64,000 nucleotides of DNA from Scleromitrula shiraiana. Taxonomy: Eukaryota; Ascomycota; Leotiomycetes; Helotiales; Sclerotiniaceae. Made by a program: the position numbers and the translations under genes. This document shows, piece after piece, positions 1 to 10,237 of this stretch (the stretch's first letter is position 1; each line of letters begins with the position of its first letter). Location of the stretch: assembly GCA_028455995.1 (NCBI GenBank), contig JABELC010000003.1, positions 2,914,001 to 2,978,000 of the forward strand. The letters run 5' to 3'. The notes below the pieces were generated by a model. That model saw only the letters and a list, made by a program, of their open reading frames with translations. It made no database searches and had not been told where the DNA came from.

Positions 1-914
1 CTGCACCTCCTTCGGTATAATCTTAGGCGCGCCCAGAAACATAATTATTGCTTGCTTTATTGGTAGAGATTATAATACACCACTCCTATCACCCATTATG
101 CCCACGTCATTGCAAGTTCAGGGGCACGCAACTGTCTTTCAGAGAGGGCTTTTGGTATCAAATGGAACTGGCTAGTCGAGGCTTTATGAGGAAATTGTGA
201 TAAAGAAGATTAAACACCCAAATAGAGTTAAACATTCATATTAAACTAAGAAATTTCATATGTTTGATCATGCACATGAAGTTAAGCACTATCATAGTCC
301 AAGCCATTATCTATACAAGTCTTCAATGTTTATACAGCACTAAATGTTCATATAAACCAAGTACTTACAATAAGTAAAACATCGTAAAACCCACTAAAAG
401 CAAAAAGATTCGCCGTACTAACCCGGACGAGATGAGGATTGTTCAGGCATTAATTAACTGGGCTCACACTGAGCACATCGTTATGGGTAGCAGAACCGAC
501 TTCAGAATGTTGAAAGCATTTTGAAAGATTGAATTCGCCAGAAGCAATTCTCCCATCAGGATCAGATACGTCTCTAATAAAACAACTGTTAGATATCGAC
601 AAGAGATTCAACACAAGAAACATTATATGAAAATAGCCATTCATTAAATGTTCACGATGTTTTGATTCGGAACAAGCAGATATCTCGAAACCTGCCCAAA
701 AAGCAATAGAATCGTCCCAAAATACCCAGACAATTTCCTTTGTCAGCCGCCAATCAAAACTCCAACCCTCCCGCATTCAAGGAAATTCCCAAATCCTGTC
801 CCAAATATCCCATCCATCCCCAAAGTTCCTTATTCATTGTACACAATTTCCAGTTCACTGACCCGAGCTCTTCAACTCCAATTCCATTCTCTTCGTGCGC
901 TCACACCACCTTCA
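1..914. other. Intergenic stretch, no gene seen
   Basis: I see no convincing coding region here. Open frames such as the one covering 450-776 on the minus strand have no recognisable domain and no plausible splice partners. The right-hand part is the 3' flank of the minus-strand zinc-ribbon gene that ends at 915. Confidence 0.5.
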
Positions 915-1394
915 CTATCCATACTGCATCTGTTGCTGTTTTGGTGGCGGACCGCCTCCTCCCCACCCAGGATTTGCAGGGCCTTGCCCACCAGGAGGAG
1001 GCTGATTCTGTAAAGGCATCTGACCTCCCCCATTTGCTTGACTCTGAACATCTGGTCGGTTCTGTAATGGCTGTGCGAAATTGCAGATCGAGCATACTAC
1101 ATCTTCGTATGCGTGGAAGCTGAGTGGGAGAACAGGAATGAAACAGAAGGTAAACCATGGGTGTCTCTTGATAACCTTGGCGGAGTAGTTACCCTAGCTG
1201 GATTGTTAGTTATAGTCGGGCTGGAGGAAGATGCAATACGTACGCAATTGTGACACTGGCATAAGACGTTTTCGTAACCTTGGAGCTGAGAAGAGAACTC
1301 TGGGACGATGTGTTAGCTGAAAGTTGTACGGTTATGAGGAGGAAGGGAGGATGTTCATCATACCATGCTCTCCGCAAGTGAAGATAAAGCACAT
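915..1394 (-). CDS. Zinc-ribbon family small protein (three exons)
   Basis: Spliced gene of 121 residues, exons 1364-1394, 1244-1299 and 915-1193 read on the minus strand, with introns of 64 and 50 nt; the second has GTACGT, a CTAAC branch sequence and TAG. The protein begins MCFIFTCGEH, then has a zinc ribbon with CxxC in the segment LCQCHNC, the hydrophobic block HPWFTFCFIPVLPL, a second CxxC (CSIC) and NFAQPL. The last 40 residues are Gly/Pro/Gln-rich and probably disordered. This order (first Cys pair, WFTxCFIPxxP, second Cys pair, FxQPL) is, from memory, that of the fungal zinc-ribbon_15 family. No enzymatic role is known to me; the hydrophobic block could associate with membrane. The start is the only ATG that gives MCFIF in frame with both splice junctions. 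The gene is too interrupted to show as one open frame. Confidence 0.8.
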
Positions 1395-2248
1395 CTTGAT
1401 GATCTGCTATGTTGTATATTTTAAAGATAGTTCTTGATAAGCTTAAGTTACCCCGGAAATCTATCAATTCATATGAGGATATATGACAATTTAATGAATG
1501 GCGCGTCATCACATTTATATACGTCCAGGATTGAGGCTGTGTAGGGATACCAAGATATTCATCATGCTGGAACGGAAGAACGATGATGCATGGAGCTTGG
1601 GCCAACCGAGCTTCCTAGGCTGCTACGCTTGACCTATCCAAGCTTAGTGCTAAAGAAGAGTCACCAACTTCAAAATTTATTTCGCACATTGAATTTCCTC
1701 TTCTTTCTTTTTTCCCCTTCAAGCGTCGTCCTCATCAACGCTACGTTTCTATGCTACAAACAGATAAATTTGTTGATTCAAATATATCAGATCCTTGCGA
1801 TCAATATTATGCATATGAGAAATTCGGAGTACTCTTCAATATACCTCGTTCCTTTACCTCTTTTGGCAAAGATGAACAGGTCTGCCCGTGAGGGTTTGGC
1901 GTGATCTCACGTCTGCAATTGGCATCAGAAAAGCAGGGCATGGTCACCCTCGTGGTGTGCTATTGTTCCTATGGGAGAGCCGTTGCGAAGATTGTGTGTG
2001 CAAGACATGACACTTAAGTGCAATACGTAGCGTGCTAAATTTGTTGTCACTTTGGTGATGATGAATTGGGTACAATTCGATTCCGATTACTCTGTTGAGG
2101 ACGACGCTTCACCCATTTTTTTCTTAGGTCAGTAGTTACATCTGATAAATTGGAGAAAGGATACTACTAATTAATGCAAATTCACACTTACTCCCGGATC
2201 GATGTAGTTGACACCTTACTAAATACCGTGCTGGCATCATCTCGGCAT
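1395..2248. other. Upstream region of the zinc-ribbon gene, no gene seen
   Basis: The 5' flank of the zinc-ribbon gene lies here together with the 3' flank of the decayed gene that ends at 2249. The plus-strand frame at 1590-1904 is hydrophobic and low in complexity, and I consider it chance. No RNA gene was recognised. Confidence 0.4.
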
Positions 2249-2675
2249 TTAACACCCACTGTCACCATCTGCACCATTTTCCTCCGCATACAAGCTCTTG
2301 TTACTATTGAGTAGATTCTTCAGGTTTTCCAACTCTTTGGCCAAAGTCTCACAGCCCTGACTACCACCAATGACCGTCGGTAACAAATTAGAAATTTGGC
2401 TACCTGCAACATCGATCTTCTCCTTTAATCGTTCCGAAGCCTCAAATTTTGATGCCTTCTCGTTTGTCTGTGTTTCGATATTTGAAGTTTGAGCTCTTCT
2501 AAAAGCTTCTCGAAGTTATGTGGTTTGTTGCTCGAACTTCTCAATCGGAGTGTCGTTCGCATTTTCCTCATCTCCATAAGCTTGGCTCCGCTCACCATCC
2601 TTTCGAGTGATTTTCCTCCTACTCACTTTCAACCTCACTTCTGGGTTATCTGAGATCCATTTGAGTATTAAAGAA
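2249..2675 (-). pseudogene. Decayed coiled-coil protein gene with an in-frame stop
   Basis: One minus-strand frame reads like a charged coiled-coil protein for about 140 codons (..NPEVRLKVSRRKITRKDGE.., later ..EKASKFEASERLKEKID.. and a tail ending DSGC-stop at 2249). It is interrupted by a single TAA near 2519, in the context EQQTT-stop-LREAF, where CAA to TAA (a C-to-T change) is the simplest explanation. Above 2675 the frame meets TGA and no start codon or donor site was found, so the 5' part is missing or lies in exons I cannot join. No family was recognised. It could also be a live gene with an unusual intron spanning the stop, but no GT..AG pair fits well. Confidence 0.4.
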
Positions 2676-2986
2676 CTTCAACAGAATGATGGACAATATG
2701 ATCTGGCAGGATAATGATGCCTTTTGAGCTAGATCTCTCCCCATGTCTTATTATGAACGGTAAGCGGCATATGTTATTGCACACATTACTTCAATGATTA
2801 CGGAAGATATGCTATCATAGGAACCTTTGGCAAGGGACTATACCTATTAGACTTCTTTTGCTAGCTAGTTATCTTAACACTTTTCATAATATAAAAACAT
2901 AAATCCAAACTCTACTCTTATTGATACTTTCTCTTGTATAAATTTGGCAGTGAAAGCGATAATTCTAACACTGGCTCCAAGAACTG

Positions 2987-4576
2987 GTGGTTACATGCAT
3001 GCAGAGAGCCGCCACTAAGAAAGCCTACCCCACCAACGTCATGCTCTCCGCTCCACAATCTGCCATCTCTATTTACGATCAGATCAATCACAAGCAAATG
3101 AAAAATATCTTCTCGCCATCATCTAGAAATCAATTCTATCATTGTATCTCTCAATCCAGAAATAATACCAAACGCATTCAATTCTGTTATCAAACTGGAA
3201 GTAGAACAATGACAACAGAGGCAACAAATACGAAAGAATTTCCTCCGCGGAATGTTCGGGATGTGGTGATTGAGGTTGCGAAGCTATTGAAGGAGAGAGG
3301 GGAGAGTGTTAGTGTGGCTGAGACTGTAGGTTTTTTGGGGGAGTTTTTTTGTCTGATTGATTGATTGTTTGGTTTTTGTTTGTTGGTTTTCTTGTGTTTG
3401 AGTTCAAGATTAGGAATGTGTTATAGTTGTAGGCCGGGGTTCTCATGCAATTTACTAGGGTATCTTGTTTCTTGATATTTAGAATGGGTTTATTTGGTTG
3501 TTTACTTGATGGTTCTTCTGTTATTGGTAAGTTGAAAGAGGAACCAATGCTGATATCAAATATCAATAGGCGGCTGGTGGTATTATATCTGCTTCTATAT
3601 TGAGCACACCGGGTGCAAGTGGGATATTTAAGGGTGGTTTGACTGTGAGTTACTTTGCTACTCGTTGTTCTATTCCAGCTCTAGTGTTCCGGCCTAGTGG
3701 GTTTCCATTTGTTGGTTTGGCGGAAGAGATATCGTGCCTAGATATATTACTCCTGGTCATCATCGAAATAGGAAGGCATTTGTGTTTCGAAAGCTCCGAA
3801 GTACTCTTGAGAAATAGCCCTAGTGGTATTGGTGCATCCAGATCTTATCTTACACTGCGATTCTCGCTTTATTTCTTACTGCAAGTGTTGAGCCAAAGCA
3901 TGCCCAAGACATCGGTCATCTAACCCAAGTCAATCATTCTCTTCCATTCCATTGTCCTGTCCCATATTAATCATTCGACGCAACTAGGTCTATACATTGG
4001 AATCACGTATTGCATTTGGTATGTAAAACACATCATCCTCTTTGTTTTCAGTCCCCGTTCCTTGTCGGATTACCCATATCGCACATTTAACGAACAAGCA
4101 AACCAAACCTGACAAATCAAAGCGGGATGGACCCAAGAGAATATCACAAACTACCGAGGCCCAACACCTGAGGTAGTGGAGGGTATTGCGGTAAATGTAC
4201 GCCAGAAACTGGGCAGTACGTATACGATTTGTGAGAGTGGAACGGCTGGACCCACGGGTGGCAACACGAAGAATAGAACTCCGTAGGTTTCTTACTTTCT
4301 CTTTTTGTTTAGATGTGAGGGAGGACGTAAAGGAGGCAAGAAAATAAGACCAGATGGAGGTGGAGAAATGAATGCATAACGTCTGGGAGAAAGCTAACTT
4401 TTTATGTTTAAATTTCAAGGGGTTATGTAGCTTTAGCTGTTGCAACAGAGAAAGGATGTTATAAGAAGGAGTTGGATACGGGATTGGGTGGAGATAGGGA
4501 GGGGAATATGATAGCTTTTGCCGTTGCAGCATTGGGATTTTTGAGGGATGTGTTGAAAGGTGATGCGAAGCTTTGA
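2987..4576 (+). CDS. CinA/PncC-like nicotinamide-nucleotide amidase domain protein
   Basis: Five exons (2987-3325, 3570-3644, 3988-4018, 4123-4282, 4420-4576) join to 253 residues. From about residue 95 the protein matches the CinA C-terminal domain: VIEVAKLLKERGESVSVAET, AAGGIISASILSTPGASG, FKGGLTVYTLESRIAF, then NYRGPTPEVVEGIAVNVRQ and CESGTAGPTG, with a C-terminal AVATEKGC strand. In bacteria this domain (PncC) deamidates nicotinamide mononucleotide in NAD recycling; the fungal role is inferred only. The bacterial AESCTGG signature is AETAAGG here, so the active-site loop differs. The first 75 residues are basic and Ser/Gln-rich and could be a mitochondrial targeting sequence; an alternative start at 3209 (MTTEATNTKEF) would give a protein without it. 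Intron 2 (3645-3987, 343 nt) is long and could hide alternative splicing. Confidence 0.85.
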
Positions 4577-7352
4577 GGTTACTATTGGTGATGGGCAAGT
4601 TTATATGTTGGAGGAGGGTGGAAACGACGGGAATTTGAACCGTTAGTATTGTTCGAGGTCCTTAAATTAGTTCTATTGAAGTTCAATGAGTTTGGTTTGG
4701 TCGACTGAGAATCCAATGATAGCTTGGAGAGCCTGTTTCAAGTCATGTATAATGGTCTTTACTAATAGCGCATCCGATATATGCCAGTTTTGTAGTCGTA
4801 GATGATAACATGTCAGAATCGCCCACTACCTGTTTGATCACCCATCTGTTAAAATTTCCACATTTCCGGGGATCTACAAGTCGAGATCTATGCGCGAGGC
4901 TATATTTCAAGGAGATATACTTTCCATTTACATGAGTATTACAGTTAGTTAATCAATCATTCATAATGGTACACTACCTCCATTCCTATGGTGTATGACC
5001 GCAAACAATCCATGAAACGATTCCGAAAGAACCGGCCGTTTGATTGAAACGTTGTAACGCACCTTACCTTTCCTATACCACACATATACCACAATACATA
5101 TATATTGCACAGTGTAGTATTCAAATGCAATATCCCTTTTCTCCTACTCATCTCATATGTTGTATACATGGCACCTATGTATATAGTACGCAAACACCGC
5201 TTGAAACTTGCGAATCATGAGTAAAAATACAAGAAAACAAAAGGCAACAAGAGAACTGAAAATATTCGATTCTCAAAAAAACATCAGATGAACCGAGACG
5301 GCAACAGATATAAATAAATATCGGTATACGTACCTTGCCCACCACACATTACAACCCCACAAACGGATCCAAATCAAATTTTCTAGACAGCGGATCTGCC
5401 AACTTCTAGCTCAGTGCAACAAATGCAAGAACATGAGTCCCTCACGTGCCTGTCTTGCCCTATCCGGTTGGTTTAATTTCATTTCATTTCGTTTGATCTC
5501 GGGGGGATGAGCTGTCACGGAATCTTGCAGAATAGGTGTGTGGATGGGTGGTACGGAAACGACTTGCGGGTGTTTACAGTGGATAGTATGGATGCTATGT
5601 ATATCTATATGTGCAGTATTACATGTACTTGTCGAATTTGGCATGGTTTTGTTTAGGTTGTGTATTGGACGGATCAATGGGATGCAGTAGGTTCTACTCG
5701 GATATCTCAAATCAGATCGGATTTGATGGATGATGGGAATGAAGGGGTTGATTATCCAAAATTATGAAACGTAGATCGATAATATATTATTGTAGGTTAC
5801 ATTCAAGCAAGCCTCAAGCTCGGAAGTATCTTCCGACCAATACCGACTCGGTTAATTTACCCTTCTCTCCTTCTTTCTTGAGCTACAACACCAGGACATG
5901 GACTATCATAGTGTGTGTTCAATATAGTAAGCATCTATTGATAGCCTATCGGTTGGTCATCTCATGATATCACAACATATTGACATCGCCGTATTGTCTA
6001 TGTTATGCCTATTTCCTCAAGTCAAGTCAAAAAATCAAGTCATAGAAAGATGTCATATCTCCAAATCATATCTATCATATCTATCATATCAGAATCTCCC
6101 CCCGTTGTTGGTTTACTTGGCAAGCGTTTTCACCTTCCTCATACGAATCTACCGACATCCAGACCCTTCTACATATCAGCCTCCCTCCCAGCATCGCAGA
6201 CAGGAAATGCATCTGTACGTAACTGCCCACAAACAAGACGGGATGAAACTCGCCTCATACGGCATAGCTTCTCCAGATGCAAGCCAAAGTGGTACTTATC
6301 CTATGTACTAAAATATCACATTTCAACATCCATCAGCACCATTCCCATCCACTATTTCGTCCAAACAATTAGAAGTACAACGATCCAATACAATGCTGTA
6401 CAACCCGAGGCTATGCAATGCAAGTAGCATGCACATTAGCATTTTATTTTCTGTTCAACCCAATCGTACCAAGCTCCAAAGAGAAGAAAAAACCTGGAAG
6501 CTCAAGGTAGCTTCCTTTCTTCTTACCGTGATACTACATGCATCAGATCAGATCACTGCAGTGCGGTGTGCGTGGATTTTCCGATAAATGATAGAATAGA
6601 TTTGGAATACGCATCATGCTGTACTTGTCATAAGTATAAAAAAATATCCGAGTTTCTCTCATCTCCGAAGAAGACGAAGAAAAAGAAGAAAACCCTCAAT
6701 ATACATACGTTTTTTTTTTAAAAAAAAAAAACAAAACTTAAAAAACTTATTAATCTTCTTTATCTGATTCATTTCATTTTACATTAGAGCTTAAATTTTC
6801 ACTCCAAGTAGATTGGCTGAATCTATATATCTTATCAGTTTTGACCAGGTTCTCGGGATATTCTAGTCCGCTGGAGAATCGACTGGCGAGTCTGGGGAAT
6901 TATCAAAAACTGGACTTGTTTGCGGATTTCTAAAGTTTAGATAGCCACTTATTATTATTTATTTCCGAGCTGAGGAAAGGAAGGGAATTCGGCGCAGTCC
7001 GTCCATATTGCACTGTCATACATTCACACGCGGGAATCGTTTCGATGTTTAATCAATTTTCCGTGAGTGAATGGAAGTTATAAAATAACTTATTATTGCT
7101 ATATTTTACTTTTGGATTCCAGAGTGAATATTGGGAAACGAAGAGTTCCCGAATCATTTACCTCCATTTATATATCAGAAGGACAGTCTAGGGGCTGCTT
7201 CGGTCTTTTTGTCGGAGTTCAGTATATTTTAACTTTTTAAGCCATTGTTTGCTTTACTCTATATGATTACTATATATCATCATTGCAACAACAAGAAAGT
7301 TAAACAAGAAGTTAAATAAATCTGCGAGAAAGCGGCTTTTCTTCTATTCAGC
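4577..7352. other. 2.8-kb intergenic region with simple repeats
   Basis: No gene was recognised. The open frames at 5411-5710 (-), 5964-6427 (+) and nearby are rich in His, Ser, Ile and Tyr and have no domain signature. The part from about 6600 is the upstream region of the NCS1 permease. It contains an A/T run at 6711-6731 (ten T followed by eleven A) and a TGATAA GATA motif (TTATCA on the plus strand, 6832-6837). A tRNA B-box-like string near 4629-4645 was examined and rejected. Confidence 0.5.
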
Positions 7353-9030
7353 ATGGCTTTCACCAAAGAAAAAGGCTTCGATGTTGAATCGGGTCAAGGA
7401 ACAGATAGTCAAGAAACAATCATCGATGATGGAGCCATTCATGCCGAATCTTTGAAAGAAGGAGACACTTGGTATGCCAAAGTGCATAGATTTGCAGGAA
7501 GGTTTGGAGTCGAATCGAGAGGTATTGAACGGGTTCCTAGCGATGAACGTTCAGATGCTGGGATGAGTCAAATTGGTACTTTGGTATGTGATGTTCTCTC
7601 CTGGGTCCTGTAAGAAACACATGATTGACGTGTGTGTTTGTGAATAGTGGCTTTCTGCAAATATGGTAGTTTCTTCATTCGCCATTGGAGCTCTATCCTA
7701 TCCAGTGTTCTTTCTTGGATTCGTGGATACTATCTTAATTATCCTTTTCGTCAACCTGCTGGGTATACTTCCTGTATGCTTCTTTTCTACTTTTGGACCT
7801 AGATTTGGCCTTAGACAAATGGTTCTCTCTAGATTTTTCTTCGGCTGGTATGGAGTAAAGATTAGTAAGTTGGCCTTCCTTCCTATTCATATGATTTATA
7901 TATATCATGCTAACGATACCTCAAAAGTCGCCATCTTCAACGTTCTCGCCTGCATCGGTTGGTCCTCGGTCAACGTCATAGTAGGAGCCCAACTTTTCAA
8001 CGCAGTAAACCCTCACATGCCCGGCTGGGCTGGCATAATAGTAATCGCAGCCGCAACATTCCTCGTCACACTTTTCGGATACAAAATCGTGCACACATAC
8101 GAAAGATACTCCTGGATTCCCTGTTTCATAATCTTCCTCGTCGTCCTAGGAGAGTTCGCACACTCGGGTCAATTCTCCAACATTCCAATGGGAGTTGGCA
8201 AATCTGAAGCTGGAGCTTGTCTCTCCTTTGCGGCTTCCGTTTATGGTTTTGCTACGGGCTGGACTTCATATGCGGCTGATTATACTGTTTATCAACCTGT
8301 GGGACGAAGTCGAACTTCTGTTTTCCTTTGGACATTCGCGGGTCTAGCGTTCCCTCTCCTATTTACGGAAATGCTGGGTGCAGCTGTCGCGACTAGTATG
8401 GCTGCTAACGATGGTGTCAATGAATACATGACTGGCTACGAATCTGCGGGAATTGGTGGACTCCTCGCTGCAGTTATTGTCCCGCCTCTTGGAAAATTTG
8501 GTCAATTCTGCTTGGTTATTCTGGCTCTCTCCATCATTGCTAACAATTGTCCAAATATTTACTCGGTATCTTTAAGTCTTCAACTCCTAGCTCGAGCTAC
8601 GGCAAAGGTTCCTCGATTCGTGTGGACTGGTATCGGAACCCTTGTATACTGCGCAATTGCAATCCCAGGATATAGCCATTTCGAGTCTGTCCTAGAAAAC
8701 TTCATGCTCTTAATCGCATATTGGCTTGGTATATATGAAGGAATATCCATCTCTGAACACATATTCTTTAAAAAGGGATTTGGAGGTTATCATCCTGAAT
8801 ACTATATGGATAAAGACAAACTCCCTCCGGGATATGCAGCCATATTAGCGTTTTGCTTTGGCATCATGGGTGCTGTGTTGGGGATGGCACAAGTATGGTT
8901 TACGGGACCTATTGGTAAACTTTGCGGGACGGCATATGGTGGTGATGTTGGATTTGAATTGGCATTTGCTTTTTCTGCTATTTCGTATTGTTTCTTGAGA
9001 TATTTTGAACGAAGATATTTTGGTAGGTAG
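7353..9030 (+). CDS. NCS1 family purine/cytosine-type permease
   Basis: Three exons (7353-7583, 7648-7864, 7928-9030) join to 516 residues, the usual size of the fungal Fcy2/FcyB class of nucleobase-cation symporter 1 proteins. The cytosolic N-terminus carries GVESRGIERVPSDERSD, then TLWLSANMVVSSFAIGALS opens helix 1. Later segments include FGPRFGLRQMVLSRFFFGWYG, a cytosine-permease-like loop ASVYGFATGWTSYAADYTVY, and IIANNCPNIYSVSLSLQLL. About twelve membrane segments are visible and the tail is short (RYFERRYFGR). The likely role is plasma-membrane uptake of adenine, hypoxanthine, guanine or cytosine; the exact substrate cannot be read off. Intron 2 (63 nt, GTAAGT..AAAG) is open and in frame, so retention would insert 21 residues instead of truncating. 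The next gene downstream is a urea transporter in the same direction, which fits nitrogen scavenging. Confidence 0.92.
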
Positions 9031-9217
9031 ATAGCCACATCGACAGAGACAGATAGAAAGAAGGGTTAGAAGGATATGTATGCAAAAATAGGTTGAACAT
9101 TTTGGTATTTGCATTTTTGCGCGTCGACATCCTTTGGTAGCTGCTCTCTTGGGTAGTTGTGGTTCAGCATGATCTTTGCAAAGAAATATATAAAGTGTAA
9201 TGATAATGATAATGATA

Positions 9218-9279
<62 letters not shown>

Positions 9280-9655
9280 AGAAACGAAATCAATTGTTTA
9301 CTTACTTGTCTTTTTCTTTTCTACATACTAGTACTACTCGAGTACATACATAACAAACCATACATACATAACAAACCATACATAACAAACCATACATAAC
9401 AAACCATACATAACAAACCACACATTTTCCTTATCAAAACATCCACCCCCCCCCCCCCCCCACCCCCCACCAATTGTATAATCCACCCGTCGATCAACTT
9501 TCCCCAAAAAACGGTCAAAGCTTCAGCTTACCCCGAGCCCCACCATATAAGATATAGAGATAACATGGATTGTTATTCGATATAATTATTACTTTTCTTT
9601 CCTTCTCCTTATCAAATCAACCAGACTTATTATTATTATTATTATTATTATTATC

Positions 9656-9691
<36 letters not shown>

Positions 9692-10237
9692 TTTATCATT
9701 ATCATTATCTTTATCTTTATCAGTACATTATTAGAAAGCATTAGATTGGAAAAAAAAAAATTTTTCCCCCAGATAAAAACTTATTAGTGCTTATTAGTTC
9801 CTCATACCCTCCTCATAGGTTTATTTGGATATGGATTTTCCCCTTGGAGATTTTTCGTATTCCTCCAATGGTTGATACCTTCGTTATCGGATGTTGCACA
9901 TTATCTATCCATTTCTCATCTGTCGATGGTGTATCTATCTATTTATCTACCTATAGCTGCATGTGTATCAATGTGCAGATATGTGCAGACATGTGCAGAT
10001 ATGCATCAATGTCTTCTAGACTTCAAGCGTTTGAAAGTATGATATAATACTTAGATTTCCCCCTACTTTCCTTTCCTTTTCTTTTCTATTCTTTGCTCTT
10101 CTTTTCTTTTCTTTTCCATTGTGTTATTTTCTCTTCATCCGTCTCAGTGTCCCTTCTCCTCTCTATCTTCCTCTGGTATCACTCCAGTTCAAAATAGTCT
10201 ACTGCATTATATTGAGAAGATTAATTACACGCCCAAG
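9031..10237. repeat. Microsatellite-rich spacer between the two permease genes
   Basis: The stretch contains a GAT/TGATAA microsatellite (9201-9280), a 14-bp minisatellite with unit acataacaaaccat repeated about six times (9344-9423), a C-rich run (9446-9470), an ATT/ATC array (9627-9722) and a CT-rich tract just before the DUR3 start (about 10060-10180). No gene is visible. The ATC array contains many TTATC(A/T) strings, the reverse complement of the fungal GATA-factor site, and is listed separately. Confidence 0.9.
9607..9722. promoter_or_regulatory. Cluster of GATA-factor motifs upstream of DUR3
   Basis: Eleven TTATCA or TTATCT strings occur between about 9607 and 9722; each is TGATAA or AGATAA on the other strand, the HGATAR site bound by AreA/NIT2-type nitrogen regulators. 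Ten of the eleven lie inside the ATT/ATC microsatellite, 515-590 bp upstream of the urea-transporter ATG. Three more TGATAA copies lie at 9201-9218. That the array is functional is an inference from position and from the known nitrogen control of urea permeases. Confidence 0.45.

Noticed and set aside
1590..1904. 104-codon hydrophobic open frame on the plus strand
   Set aside because: There is no start context, splice partner or family signature; composition follows local T-richness.
4620..4740. Possible tRNA on the minus strand, from a B-box-like GGTTCAAATTCCCG
   Set aside because: The bases flanking the loop do not form a T stem, no A box lies at the right distance, and no acceptor stem pairs.
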